Shown piece after piece: positions 12,460 to 25,320 of a stretch of 64,000 nucleotides of DNA; within the stretch, counting starts at the first letter, position 1; every line of letters begins with the position of its first letter. A program made the translations under genes and the position numbers. Source of the stretch: Zygnema cylindricum (taxonomy: Eukaryota; Streptophyta; Zygnematophyceae; Zygnematales; Zygnemataceae); assembly GCA_037447655.1 (NCBI GenBank), contig JBBHKE010001847.1, positions 133,282 to 197,281 on the forward strand, read 5' to 3'. The notes below the pieces were generated by a model. That model had not been told where the DNA came from. It searched no databases and saw nothing but the letters and a program-made list of their open reading frames with translations.

Positions 12460-12935
12460 AGACGGCCGTACACAGTATTTAATGTGGAAGTAGGAGAGAA
12501 GCAGATACCATTGTCAGACAGTGTGCTCAACATTTAGTGGGATGTGTGAGAGGGGCAAATGAGGAATACACGGCAATTACCGTGGATGCATGAGAGGAGC
12601 AAAACACATTGGCGTGGATATAATGGAGTGTCAAGAAACATTATCGTATTTAGTGAGGATAATCAAGAGGGGCAAATTAAATGGTCGGACAGAGCACACA
12701 GTATTCTGTCAGAAGCAAATGACATTGTCAATGGTCACAGAATTTATTGCAGTTGTGAGATGGTCAGATAACATCATCAGAGAGTGTGCACAACATTTAG
12801 TGTACAAGTATTACAAGGGCAAAAAACCGTTATAAGACAAGTGCACATTATTTAATGTGGATGTTTAAAAATGGCAAAAAACATTGTATTACAAATGCAA
12901 AGTATTTAGAGTGGATGTATGGGTGGGGCAAATAA
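12460..12935. repeat. Degenerate tandem repeat, unit about 60-75 bp
   Basis: Repeated motif set: cacARYATTTAGTGTGGATG, then GAGAGGRGCAAA, then ACATTGTCAGA. Seen near 12470, 12525, 12575, 12640, 12700, 12785, 12845 and 12895, much diverged. Short frames inside are by-products. Confidence 0.55.
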
Positions 12936-14750
12936 TAAGTTAATAATAGTAGATAATTTGGACTTCACATGAGCGAGCTTCAAAAAACAATTCATGTCTC
13001 TGATGTTTAAGATTATTTTTTCAACTTACGCAAAGTCATTTTTTAGGGTATGACATTGAAAATATGCAGACAATCGAGCTGAAAAAATAAACAGAAGGAT
13101 TTTTTAGTAATCAATAAACAATCACAAATTTTAAAAGAAAATTACAAAACCTCGAATTTAAATACAAGCGTAAAGGTCAACAAGGACATCCTAAAAAAAA
13201 TGTGAGCAGTTGAAAACATGAACTTGAAATGGGATCTTTAAAAAATAAGAAAAATAAAGAAGAAAAATAAAAGAACCGGTTTTCATAAGAAAAGTATCAA
13301 CACAAGGAGAACAACCATCTTAAAGTTATCGTCCACAACGACATAAACAAAAGCAAATTTCAATCGTTTTTATTACTATTTTATTGTTATTATGTATCAA
13401 GTTAAAATCTTTGAAATAAACATGCTTAACTTAATTATCAACACAAAGAAAAATCCGAAACGAAGACAAAAATGAATATTAAGCTAAACATTACTTCACT
13501 ATCTTTGTTTTAATAAACCACACCGAATCACATTAATGTAATAACCTAGCATTTTCGAGTTAAAAAAACTCATCTTGTATGGGTGAGGGAAGGAGGATGG
13601 AGTATCACTACAGCCTAGTTTTTTAGGGTTTCCAAGATCCGTATGGGTGAGAGAGATCGATATCAGCCCAGCTTCGGCTTATTCTATACCTCGGTCAAAC
13701 AGAAACTACACATTAAAATAAAAATCTCTTATTTTCTTTTCTATTTTTCTTCTAAACATCTTCTAAAATATTTTTTAAACTCTCTGCTAAAACCTCTTTT
13801 AAACTCTCTTTGAACTCTGATTATAAGCAATTCTGTAAATAAATCACATCGCGCAGAAGCTAACACAATAGGCATAAACTGAGCCTCCATTTATGATTTA
13901 CATTGCAGTTTCATTTCAGATTCAAAACTAAAAAAAGAAGTTAATATAAAAAGTTTTCAACAAAGAAAAATATCCTAACTCTTTCAGACAAAGCGTAAGA
14001 ACTTCTCGGCCTCAGCTTTTTCCTTAGCTAAAAAAGAGCAAGCAACAAAGATTTTCTATTTTTTCTTTAAGGAAGAAAGAAGAAGAATGTTTTATTTTCC
14101 ATTAAAATATATAAACAATGTTAAGGCCATATTACGAGTCTCACAATAAAACGTTAATTAGGGGAAAGTGTTGTATCAATGATTTTCCCGCGAAGACTAA
14201 TTTTTAATGTGAAGAATGATTTTTTGAACCTTCCGCGGTAGATAAAAACGTCGCTTTTAATATTTTCTCCCGCTCCCTCCTCCTGCCCTTAAAGCTAACT
14301 TGTAGCAGAATGCGAAATGGTGTCGTTTGAAGGGGTGGATGGGACAAAAGGTGACAGTGGCTGTGAGGGCGAGTAGAAGTGGCGCCTTGGCAGATTTTTC
14401 ACCTTTCTGTCAAAGGGCACTGCAGCTTCGAGACCCCCTGCAAAAAAAATCCGTACAAGGTGCATGCGGACAAAAACCAACAACCCTGTACTTTTTTTTT
14501 CATCAAATATTTTTGAAAACTTTTCACACGTGGGAGTATGTTTTCCTATTGGTGTAAAACGGTTTTACTTAGCGTAAAACATATTGCCGATATTGTTTAT
14601 GAAAATTTTGAAGATGACGTGACAGTGGGTCGAAAAAACGCAAGACGACAAATTTTCGTACACACTAAGTTCGAGAATGACGCAAATTGTACGTTACAAA
14701 TTTGCGATTTCTTCGTACGGTCGCAACTTAGGCAGTACGGCGCTAAGTTA
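12936..14750. other. AT-rich intergenic, no gene recognised
   Basis: AT-rich sequence with GTATGGGTGAG repeated at about 13578 and 13639. No frame on either strand shows a recognisable domain, and no tRNA fold was seen. Confidence 0.45.
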
Positions 14751-14754
14751 GAAG

Positions 14755-15420
14755 GAAAACGACAAAAAAACCCGATTTTAGCCACATGGGGCCGCAGCCT
14801 AAGATACGATATTGAATATCTTTCAGAATTTTAGCACCGACAAACTTAACTTCAAATCTTGACTTGCGTACCATGTGCCTGCGTAAGAAGTAATCATACG
14901 ACAAAACTTTTAAACTTTTTGCAAACGCCAATCTGTACGCCGGCTCATTTTTTAGGATTTCGGTTTTCAAAAATAATGAAAGTTCTTTGGGAGAAATAGT
15001 GTGACGAACAATAGTTACCTGAAATAGCGTGACGAGGGAATGTTACGAAATTTCGTTCTAAATTTCGGTTGTATTTTGGAAAGCTCGTGTAATGTGTAAA
15101 TCTTAAGATTTTTCGTTGGTTTTCCATCATGACACGTAGCTTAATCGTTCAGCGTGTCACGACAATTTTTCTTCTCTATCTGCCAACCCACCTCATCAAG
15201 GTGGGTTGACAGTTACAGAAAAAAATGAAGCGAAGTCCTCGCTGATGAACATCCGACGGCCAGTATTACCTCCAAGACCTTCGGAGAGTATCGGCAAGAT
15301 TCTTTGAAATGTTGTTTTTCGTATAAAAACAAAATAGGCGGTACGATTTGGTACAAAGGGTCGCGGATTTCTGTAAACAATGCCACATTTCACCTGATGG
15401 AACGTCACCCTTAATCAAAC
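14755..15420. mobile_element. Diverged inverted copy of GGGTGAAGTTCCATCA terminal-repeat element
   Basis: This is the reverse of the element at 52391-53145. Shared blocks include AACCCACCT...AGGTGGGTTG (about 15185-15209), CGTGACGAGGGAATGTTACG, TTTTTCGTTGGTTTTCCATCATGACACG and AATCTTGACTTGCGTACC. It ends on the right in GATGGAACGTCACCCTTA. The left terminus is not clear. Confidence 0.6.
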
Positions 15421-16098
15421 TTAACTCATTTTTTTTGTAAATTAATGATGTTATTGTTAAATCAACGTTAGTTATTCTATTTGGACTGATTTTAAATGGT
15501 GTAATGTATGAAATGTGACAGTCCATATTAAAACTGCTTATTATTTTGTACAAACGTACGAAATAAGTGTCAAATAAAAGAGTCAACAAGAAAACTGAGT
15601 GCTTCTCCACAAAAAAAACGCACTCAAATTTGATTCCCCGTCATATAAAAGAGAAAAATTGTGTGAACTTGTTCTCACATGTTCAAGCGTCGAACATGTG
15701 AACACAAACTATCATGGCTACAATACAAGCATGTCTATAAAAATTAATGTTAGGTGTCTAAAATAAGGTTACTTTTTGTTGGCGTTAACCCAAAATATAG
15801 TTAACAACATTTGTTGTTTCTTTACATTTATAATTTTTTAACTCTCATAGCCGTTCATTTTGTACTTTCAACCTTCTTTTTAATATTTCTCCTATATTTT
15901 GTCAGGACATTTTATCCATACACGAAATAATACAAAAAACTATACAAAATAACGCATTTCCGTAAAAAAACCAAAATTCGTATAGGTGGTAGTTGTATGA
16001 CACACCTCAACAAGCATCTTATCGTTATCATCGTACAAAGTGCATGAAGAAGAAAACGTTACGACTAAAGGTACGGCCTCATATGGTAAAGTAGGGTT
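15421..16098. other. Intergenic with a hairpin
   Basis: No gene recognised. An imperfect palindrome at about 15665-15705 (TGTTCTCACATGTTC ... GAACATGTGAACA) sits in a dispersed repeat shared with 10085-10180. Confidence 0.4.
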
Positions 16099-16103
16099 TT
16101 ATT

Positions 16104-17112
16104 TGCAATTATGTGTCCCCATTGGACTACAAAATTTAGGAAGCCTCTAGATAATTTTTGGCTAACCCTTCTTCAGCTAGGATCACAAATACCCATGTAG
16201 GCAAACAAGCAATGTGACTGCACCCCTGTGCAGTCTAGACTCCCCTGAGTCCGCAGGAAAAGAAATCACTAAAAACGCCCAACCAGGCAATTAGTAATCA
16301 AATGGCAAAGAAGCCAAAATATATACAAGCTTTGTGGGAGAGAGGCGGCTACCTCATAAATCTCCTAAGTCCTAAACCCCTCTCACAACCCTTATCTACT
16401 GATGTACGGACCAACCAGAGAACAATAAAGTACAAAAAGGTACTATGGCCGGTGTACTTTCTGTACAGTCTGTGTACAACGCGGCCATTTAGTGGACGCC
16501 TGTCTCCCCCGAACTCGCCCTCATGCTCTCCGAGATTCCTGCTACCCAATGTTATCTTGCCACGTGGCTCCATGTTATGTCACGCACGAAAACCGCCAAA
16601 GCGACCATTCCGGGATCTCGGCGATGATACATGCCGTCGGATCCAAATCGGCTTTGAATGCTAGCCGTTGAAAATCAATGTCCGATAATTTTTTTCCTTG
16701 CGGTTTCACTTTCCCACTATATTTCATTTTGTATTTATGTTATTTTTCCGTCATTCCGTTAATCGGATTAGTGAATTGTGACACATTTAAATACTAATCA
16801 TACCCCATGTACTCTAACAGACTTCAACGACACACTAGCTAAGGCTGACGGCTATGCCTCGCTTTGCTGGTTGGAGGTTCGAGACCTGCCAGACTCAACC
16901 TTTATGTTAGAAGTGACTTATGTCACTTCTTTTGACCTGCTTAAAGAGCCAAGGCAGCCATGGCTCCACCACCCTCTATTTCCTTCAATGACTACAACAA
17001 GTATGGGGGATTTTGGGAAGAGGTGGGGGCAGATTGCCTACGCTTTTTCTTTTCTATTTTCACTTAAGCTATTCAGATTTAGAAAATACTTTGTAAATCT
17101 AATAATTCAACA
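16104..17112 (-). repeat. 3' LTR of copia 1
   Basis: 1009 bp; on plus it starts TGCAATTATGTGTCC and ends TTCAACA, giving TG...CA on either strand. Short frames within it are not genes. It contains a B-box-like GGTTCGAGACC on plus near 16876. Confidence 0.9.
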
Positions 17113-17125
17113 CTCCCCTTATTTT
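17113..17125 (-). other. Polypurine tract of copia 1
   Basis: On minus it reads AAAATAAGGGGAG directly before the 3' LTR. An identical tract precedes the LTR of copia 2 (22770-22782). Confidence 0.85.
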
Positions 17126-18385
17126 CTAGTCTAATTTTAACTTTAATTTTAGTCCACACTTCTCTCTACAATATTTTAATTTGGGTGAGGGCACAAGTTT
17201 GGTCATCATATCAGCAATCATTTCTCCATCTGGTTTATACAGAAGATTCACAATATTGTTTTCGACCTTTTCCCTCACAAAACCTAGCCTTATGTCCATG
17301 TGTTTAGCTTTGAAATGATGTTTTGGATTGGCTACAATTGCAATTGCAGCCTGATTATCATAGAAGACTTCATGCACCCATTTATTCATGTACCCCAATT
17401 CTTGTAGCAAAGACTTTACCCACATCATTTTTTTCACAGCAGAACAAGAGGCCATGTACTCAGCCTCCATAGTGGACTGAGCAACCATCTTTTGTTGCTT
17501 GCTGCTCCAACAACAAGCACCTTCCCCCACATACAATACATACCCAGAAGTGCATCTTCTCTTAGGTGCATCCCTATAACTGGCATCACTCCAAGTGGTG
17601 ATGTCTGTCTGCTCCCCTCCCAAATGCAACTATAATCCCCTTGTACCCACCAGATATCGCATGACTCTCTTTGTTGCCTCCTAGTCTCTCTTTCTAAGAT
17701 CATTAAGACTCTTATTGATAACTCCAACTGCTGCGGCTATGTCTGGCCTGGTACAATTCATAAAGTAGATTAGACTTTTTACAACCTGCCTGTAAGGAAT
17801 AGACTTCATAAGCTGTCTTTCTTTGGGACTCATTTGATCATCTAAGATTACCACTCCTTCTCCTACACTCCCATCACTTATTTTCTTCAAGTCCATGGGA
17901 GTGGTACAACTGTTTGCCTTTTCCATTCGAAATTCCTCAAGCATATTCCCTATAGCTTCTTTCTAAGTAAGTTTGATAATCCTTCTTCCCCTATCTCTTT
18001 CCATTTGTATTCCCAAAATATATCTCGCCTCTCCTAGATCTTTTATATCAAACCTGCTTCTAAGATCTTTTCTTAACTTGTTGATCTTTTCCATAGATTT
18101 ACTTAACACCAGCAAATCATCTACATAAATTGCAATGAAAATAACACCATTCTCATCCTCAAACATATAAATAGATTGGTCTGAACTGATACGGATATAT
18201 CCTACGCAGGTGAGAAACTTATCTAGTTTCTTATTCCATTGCTTGGGAGCGTGCTTTAGTCTATATAAGGACTTTATAAGTCTGCAGACTTTGCTCTCCT
18301 CACCTTCCTCTACAAACCCTTATTGTTGACGCATAAAGATTTCTTCCTCTAGTTCACCATCGAGGAAGTTGGTCTCAATATCCAT
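17126..18385 (-). pseudogene. Copia 1 RT C-terminal part and RNase H
   Basis: 17126-17629 is open and keeps the copia RNase H acidic residues (WSDASY, TMEAEY, YDNQAA, KHMDIR). 17963-18166 carries the RT catalytic motif AIYVDDLLVLS. 17681-17944 carries the linker with IYFMNCTRPDIAAAVG. The pieces lie in different frames or are separated by stops, so the polyprotein is broken. Confidence 0.85.
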
Positions 18386-19360
18386 CTAGTGTATTTCCAT
18401 GTCTTCCGCTGCTGCTAGACTAAGGAGAATCTTTATTGATGGGAACCGTACCACAAGAGCAAAGGTCTCTTTATAATCCATCGCTTCTTTTTGAGTGAAA
18501 CTCTTTGCTACCAACAGAGCCTTATTTCTTTCAATGGTATTATCTAGGTTCACTTTCATTTTAAACACCCTTTTGCACCCGATTAGTTTTCTGTTCGGAG
18601 GGCATTCCACTAGTTCCCAAGTATTTGCTTCCATGATGGATGCCATCTTTTCATTTATGGCTCTAACCCATCTATCCTTCTCCGGACTTTCCATTGCCTC
18701 TGTGTATGACTGGGGCTCATCAAGGTGAGACAACTTAGTTACCTTGTGAGCGGCTTGTCTTTCTTGCAGCCTTTTGCTGCTCGTTCGTCCTCTTTCAAAG
18801 TCCGAAGCTGGGATGGAGGGAAGACTCGGGTTCCTCTTCACTGTCTCATCGGCTCTCCTATCGATTGAAGCCGGTTCCATCTCCTCCTCTTCTATCTCCT
18901 CGAAGTGTGTAGGGATATGGATAGATTCCAGTTTATCTCCTTCATAGTGGATCTCCCTTGAATCTGCAATCACCTTTTCACTCATGTCTCTTCTAGGAAG
19001 TTCCGAGTCTTCCTCACCCTCGGACTCAAAGCTGATTTTTATCTTCTTGGTGTATTGGAAAGGGTCAAATGACTTCCGTTCATCCATGACAACTAAATGC
19101 TTTACAAAAATGATATCTTGTTTAGCTAAGTCATAGACTCCATATCCCTTGACATCCTCGTCATATCCCACAAAATATCCCGGTTTCCCTTTAGCATATA
19201 ATTTCCAGTTTTTCCTATCTGTGTTAAAACTGTAAACTTGACTACCAAATACTTTCAGGTGAGAAATATTTGGTTTCCTTCCAACCCATCTCTCATAAGG
19301 TGTCATTCCTTTCACAGCTGAGGTAAGGACTTTATTCTTGATGTAGTAAGCACAGTTCAA
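18386..19360 (-). pseudogene. Copia 1 integrase C-terminal region and RT N-terminal region
   Basis: A 324-codon open stretch. The N-terminal part has the integrase tail (MNCAYYIKNKVL, YERWVGRKPNISHLKVFG) and the copia SH3-like segment (KGKPGYFVGYD). Then comes a charged linker and the RT start (ESPEKDRWVRAINEKM, WELVECPPNRKLIGC). It is interrupted before the MDxK RT motif. Confidence 0.85.
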
Positions 19361-20475
19361 GGCCTCAGCCCAAAACCTTTTCCTATCTTTTTGTCGGTCA
19401 ACATACTACATACACTATCTCCACGCGTCCAGCTCAACCTCTGTACTACCCCATTTTTTTCTGGATTATAAGGTACAGTTTTGTGATGCTAAACTCCCTC
19501 ATCCCTCAGATATTCCTCAAATTGGTTAGAGGTATATTCTCCCCGATTTTCACTTGTTATTCTCTTAATAGGGCTTTCCGTGCAACATCTCACTCCAAGC
19601 ATTATATTCTTTGAAGTAAGTTGGTGCTTCAGACGTTAGTTTAGAAAGTAGACTCTAGAGTATCTAGACTACTCATCAGTAATTGTCATCATAAACCTCT
19701 TACCTCCTACTGGAGCTACTTTTGATGGTCCCCAGATACCTGTGTGGACCAGATCTAGTACTTTCTCACCTTTATACGTGGCAGTTTTGGGAAATGGAAG
19801 TCTGTGAGCCTTACCTTGGGCACAGCCACTACAATCATCCACCATTTATTATCCCCAAACTAAAATCCTTTTACTACACCAAGCTTTTTCATTTCCCTCA
19901 GCCTATCAAAGTGCACATGCCCCAACCGCTTATGCCAAATCATCAAGTTTTGGACGCCAACATAGTAAGCATTCTTCTTTTCATTGCTCAGGTTAAGCCT
20001 AAACATTTCTTGGCTACCCTTATCTGCTGTGAAGTAGACTTCAACCCTATACTTAGCTGTAAAGACTTTCTTTCTAGTGAAGGTAACAAACTCCTTATCA
20101 TCTAATACAAAAGTAGAGACATGATGTTTGTTCAGCTGAGGAATTTAAAGTACATCTGAGAAAGCGAGTATGGAAGTCTTACCCTTTACTAAGACTTTTA
20201 GATCTACTGATCTAAGTAGATACGTAGTAACGACTCTCCCATCCCCGTACTCTATCTCTACAGTGGGGATCTTTCTTATCTCCGTAAAGAGGTGCATGTC
20301 ACGACACATATGCATCGATGCACCCGAATCGATAATTTATCTTAATTGTGGAGGTTCCCGAATGGCTCCGAGAGCACACTTTTGTTTTCGAGGAATCTCC
20401 TTCTCCTCCAAATTTTCGTCAAGAATATGCTCTCCATCCTCCTCCTCAGAGGACTCATCCTTGTCGGTCTCCCTT
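19361..20475 (-). pseudogene. Copia 1 protease/integrase core, heavily decayed
   Basis: The minus translation shows remnants in several frames of the pre-integrase and integrase region, aligned to the same region of copia 2. No long frame survives. Plus-strand frames here are antisense artefacts. Confidence 0.6.
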
Positions 20476-21321
20476 TCACTTGTGTGACCACAAGTGCCTT
20501 TTCTTTCCCCCAGAAGAACCTCCTCCACGGTTTTCTTGGAGCCTCAACTCTGAAAGCTTAGTGCAATCAGCTATGAAGTGTCCCGACATTTTGCAGAAAT
20601 GACAAAGGCCGTTTGGAGCCCTCGGTCCTCCAGTTTGATCTTTCTCTCCCTTAAAGTTGTCGTACGACTTCCTCGACTCCTTCCCCCACTGGTCCGTTCC
20701 TCCTCTCCGAATCTCGATAGTGATCTCTTGCACAAGTATCATCCGGACCACTGTGTTCCACTTCCACAAACTGTCATCAATTTCTTGCACCCGGTACACT
20801 ATGTTCTCAAACTCAATAGGCAACTTCATGATGAGGGTGTTGACTTTCATCTTCATTGTACCGGTCCACCAGGCACTCTCCATCTCCATATACAAACAAG
20901 AGAGGTCATTACAATAGTCTAGCATTTTCCCTCTTTTTTAAGTATAATCTCCTAACCGTTGCTTGGCCAAATGGAGCACTTCAATGGTACCGGCGCTATA
21001 GATCTCCACTGAGGTCTCCCAAAACTCCTCGGCCTTGAAAATGTGGAGATGAGAGGTTGCCAAAGCTTGAGTAAGATGTCTCAGAATGAAGTGCATGGAT
21101 GTCATGTTTGTGTATTCCCACATTTCAATATCGTTTTCTTCGGACTTCACGACCGCGGCTTCGGATACCATGGTGATAGGAGTAAGAGGTGTCTCTTTCC
21201 CTTTCCCCTTTTTGCACACACTACTTGCCCCGTTGGCTGCCTCCTCCGTTAGAGCAGATACTCCCGCAGAAAACCTCACTCCACTAAACCCAGGTGGAAT
21301 TCCCTGAGATGGACTTTTCAC
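20476..21321 (-). pseudogene. Copia 1 gag remnants with CCHC zinc knuckle
   Basis: 20938-21321 is the N-terminal gag part. 20476-20925 holds the middle and the nucleocapsid knuckle CHFCKMSGHFIADCTK (C-X2-C-X4-H-X4-C). A stop separates the two. Confidence 0.8.
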
Positions 21322-21427
21322 TTGTCCACTGACGATACCCCAGTATCATTTTTCACACAAAGCCCCTACCATCATGGCTTCCCAATAAATGAAACCATAT
21401 CCGTTGAAAATAGACACCCTAGAGGGT

Positions 21428-21439
21428 GGGCCCATAACC
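21428..21439 (-). other. Primer-binding site of copia 1 (internal initiator tRNA-Met)
   Basis: On minus GGTTATGGGCCC directly follows the 5' LTR. This is the half-tRNA type primer site known from Drosophila copia, complementary to the anticodon region of initiator tRNA-Met, not to its 3' end. Confidence 0.8.
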
Positions 21440-21783
21440 TGCAATTATGTGTCCCCCATTGGACTACAAAATTTAGGAAGCCTTCTTCAGCTAGGATCAC
21501 AGATACTCGAGTAGGCAATCAAGCAATCTGATTGCACCCGTGTGCAGTCTCACCTCCCCTGTGTCCGCGGCAAAAGAAATCACTGAAAAGGCCGAACCAG
21601 GCGATTAGTAATCAAGTGGCAAATAAGCCAAAATATATACAAGGTATGTGGGAGAGAGGCGGCTACCTCCTAAATATCCTAAGTCCTAAACCCCTCTCAC
21701 AACCCCTATCTACTGATGTACGAACGAATCAAAGAACAGTAAAGTATAAAAAGGTATTGTGGTCGGTGTACTTTTTGTACGGT
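21440..21783 (-). repeat. 5' LTR of copia 1, first part (interrupted)
   Basis: It starts TGCAATTATGTGTCC like the 3' LTR and is broken at 21783 by insertion of copia 2. The sequence resumes at 28171. Confidence 0.9.
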
Positions 21784-22769
21784 TGCAACTCTCATACCTC
21801 CAATGGTACTCAAAGCAGGCAGCTTACTGGAAGCCTCTAGGATGACCTCAACCCCTTTAACTTTGTACAAGTATAGGTGACACCCAGACAGTATACAGAC
21901 TGACCAAAGTTCACCCCTTGAAAGAGCTGACTACCTTGAGTCTGCCACAAAAAGAATCCTTGAATTTGCTCCCCTGAGCAGTAAATTATCAATGGTCAAA
22001 GATGACCTTTTATACAGAAGCTCTCTGGGAGAGAGGCGGCTACCTCCAATTTTCCTAAGTTCTAAACCCCTCTCTAAACCCTCTACTAGTGATGTACGGA
22101 GCCAATCACTTAAGTGTATAGTACAGAAAAGTACTTTGTCCGGAGTACTTTTTGTATGGCCATTGTACGACATGGCCAAAAAGACGACGCCTGCCATATC
22201 CGGGTTCACCATAGTATGTCTCGGAGATGCCGTCATCCAATGTCATGCTGCCACGTGTCACCCGGTGTGGCTATGATCGCAAACCGCCAAATAGATCATT
22301 CCGCGATGCCGGCTTCTTTCTCCGTCGTTGGATTGATGTCGGCCTTAATATATAGCCGCTTAAAATACAAACAATACTTTTAAGTGTAATTCTATTTAAC
22401 TGTGTCTGTGTGATTGTGGTCCGTTTGTCAGTAAACCGAACTTCTCTATTTTGTTATCTTTAAGTAGTTATCGTACCCTATATACTTCAACACTGGTCTT
22501 AGACTACAGGTTAAGACTAACGGCTAGATTAACGGACGGTAGGTACCGGGATCATCCTGGGTCCGTCAATCCTTTTGGTAATTTTACCAATGATCTGCCT
22601 TCTGACAAGAAGAAGCATAGACAGCCATGGCTCTAGCTTCCTCTCCAGCCTTCAGTGACTACGACAAGTATGAAGGCTAGAGAGAGAAGTTAGAAGAAGG
22701 CTGCCTCTGCTTTTTCCTGCTCCTATTTATCTTAATTAAATAACATAGAAAATACCTTTAATTTCAACA
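21784..22769 (-). repeat. 3' LTR of copia 2
   Basis: TG...CA, 986 bp, starting TGCAACTCTCATACC on plus. It pairs with 27185-28170, which has equal length but visible substitutions. Confidence 0.92.
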
Positions 22770-22782
22770 CTCCCCTTATTTT

Positions 22783-23692
22783 CTAGTCACTTTTAATTTT
22801 AAGTCCACATCTCTCTCTGCAAAAAAATAATTTAAAAGACGGTACAGGCTTAGTCATCATGTCTGCCACCATCTCACTGTCTGGTCTGTATTCTATACCT
22901 ATTATTTTGTTCTCCACTTTTTCTCTAACAAAGCTAAATCTGATGTCCATGTGTTTTGCTTTAAAATGATGTTTGGGATTAGCAGCAATTGCAATTGCTG
23001 CTTGATTATCACATTATATTTTCTGAATTCCACTCTTTAGGTACCCTAATTCACCAAGCAAGGATTTGACCCACATCAATTCCTTCACAGCAGAGCAAGA
23101 TGCCATATACTCTACCTCCATGGTAGACTAAGCAATGACCTTTTGTTGCTTACTGCTCCAGCAACAAGCACCATTCCCCACATACAACACATATCCAGAT
23201 GTACATCTTCTCATCGGAGCATCCCCATAGCTGGCATCACTCCAAGTGGTGATGTCAGTGTTTTCCCCACCCAAATGCAGCCATAGATCTCTAGTTCCTA
23301 AGAGATATCTGAGGACCCTTTTAGCTGCTTCCCAATCCCTTTTGGTAGAAGCATTCAGACTCCTACTTAGCACTCCTACAGCTGCTGCCAAATCCGGTCT
23401 CGTACAATTCATAAAATAAATCAGACTGCCCACTACCTGTCTGTATGGAATAGTCTGCATAAACTACTTTTCTTCTGGACCTAGTTCATCATCTAGAATT
23501 AGGATGTCTCCTTCCTCACTCCCCTCACTTTCCTTCTTTAGATCCATGGGAGGTCCATCATCTAGAATTAGGATGTCTCCTTCCTCACTCCCCTCACTTT
23601 CTTTCTTTAGATCCATGGGAGTTGTGCAACTGTTGGCTTTGTTCATCTGAAATTTTTCCAGCATGTTTCCAATTGCCTCTTTCTAAGTTAGT
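22783..23692 (-). pseudogene. Copia 2 RNase H and linker, with an in-frame 69-bp duplication
   Basis: 23128-23460 contains the linker motif IYFMNCTRPDLAAAVG and RNase H start WSDASYGDAP; the RNase H continues past a stop towards 22800. In 23464-23664 a 69-bp segment is tandemly doubled (about 23487-23555 and 23556-23624), repeating the peptide PMDLKKESEGSEEGD. Confidence 0.85.
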
Positions 23693-24517
23693 CTAATTAT
23701 CCTTTTTTTTTCTATCTCTCTCTACTTTTATTCCCATAATATATCTAGCCTCCCCCATATCCTTCATTTCGAATCTTCCCTTTAGATATGTTTTTAGTTT
23801 GTTGATTTTCTTTAATGACTTACTTAGAACAAGAAGATCATCAACATAAATTGCAATAAAGATGACACCTTCCTCATCTTCAAAAACATAAATTGAATGA
23901 TCCGAACTGATGCGGATGTATCCCAGACTGGTAAGGAACTCATTAAGTTTCTTGTTCCATTGTCTGGGCGCCTGTGTCAAACCATAAAGAGATTTGATCA
24001 GCCTGCATACCTTACTTTCCTCTCCTTGTTCCACGAATCCTTCCGGCTGTCGCATGAAGATCTCCTCCTCTAGTTCTCCATGTAGGAAAAGTGTCTTTAT
24101 GTCCATATGGTGAACTTCCATGTCTTCTACAGCTGCCAGACTGAGAAGTATCCGGACCGAGGGAAATCTGACGACTGGAGCGAAGGTTTCTTCGTAGTCT
24201 ATTCCCTCTTTCTGAGTAAAGCCTTTCGCCACTAATCGGGCCTTATACAGCTCAATAGTATTGTGTGGATTCAGTTTTAGTTTGAAAACCCACTTACATC
24301 CAATTGGTTTTCTATCGGGTGGACAGTCCACCAACTCCCATGTGTCAGCCGCCATGATTGAAGCCATCTCTTCATTGATGGTCGTCTTCCACCGGTTTCT
24401 TTCCGGGCAGTTCATTGCCTCTTCATATGTTTGAGGTTCGTCCGGGTGAGACAGTTTAGTTACCTTGTTGTTAACTTGTTTCTCTTGAAGCCTTTTGCTG
24501 CTTCTTCTCCCTCCCAC
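23693..24517 (-). pseudogene. Copia 2 reverse transcriptase
   Basis: An open stretch of 274 codons with the RT blocks in order: GCKWVFKLKLN, KARLVAKGFTQ, YEETFAPVVRFPS, MDIKTLFLHGELEEEIFM, KSLYGLTQAPRQWN and AIYVDDLLVLS (catalytic YVDD). The protein is well preserved, but stops before and after cut it from the rest of the polyprotein. Confidence 0.9.
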
Positions 24518-25320
24518 AAAATCTGCGACTGGGATAGATGGTCTCGTGGGTTCTTTCGAATCACCACGGCTTCTCCCCTGTCCCTCGGATCCATATATGT
24601 TTCCACCACGTCTTCCGCTTGTGTCATTGGTGTTTCCAAGTTCAAGTCTTTATCTGTCTGTTTTCAATCTGCAAAGATATCATCTTCTTGAAGACCCGGG
24701 TAGTTAGGAAGATGAAAGTCATCAGAATTATTTGACTCAAATCTGATTCTGACTAACTTTGAGGATTTAAATGGATCTATCGACTTCCCTTCATATATAG
24801 CTACCACATGCTTTACTAAAATTATATTTTCTCTCTTTAGATCATACACTCTATACCCTTTTACATCCTCATCATATCCTAGAAAGTATCCAGGTTTCCC
24901 TTTAGGATCTAGTTTCCAGTTTGATTTATCTGTAGCTAAACTGAAGACTTTACTACCGAAAACCTTTAAGTGAGATAGATCTGGTTTTCGGCTGGTCCAT
25001 TTCTCATATGGAGTTTGGCCTTTCACTGCCAAAGTTAGTACTCTGTTTCTCAAATAATTAGCACAATTCATAGCTTCGGCCCAAAATCATTTTCGTATCT
25101 GTTTATCTGACAACATACTCCGAGCACTATCATTTAGTGTTCTATTCAATCTCTCGGCAACACCATTCTGTTCCGAGTTTTCTTGAACTGTCTTTTGATG
25201 TTGAACACCATCCTCCCTTAAGAACTCCTCAAACTGATTGGAGGTATATTCCCCTCCATTGTCACTTCTTACTCTCTTTATTGGGGTCTCGTGCAGTTTC
25301 TCGGCCCATGCCTTATAATG
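24518..25320 (-). pseudogene. Copia 2 integrase C-terminal region
   Basis: 24664-25071 has MNCANYLRNRVL, PYEKWTSRKPDLSHLKVFG and KGKPGYFLGYDEDVKGY, the end of integrase and its SH3-like fold. 24460-24645 is the variable linker to RT. The core with the catalytic DDE residues between 25072 and 25320 is interrupted by stops. Confidence 0.8.
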
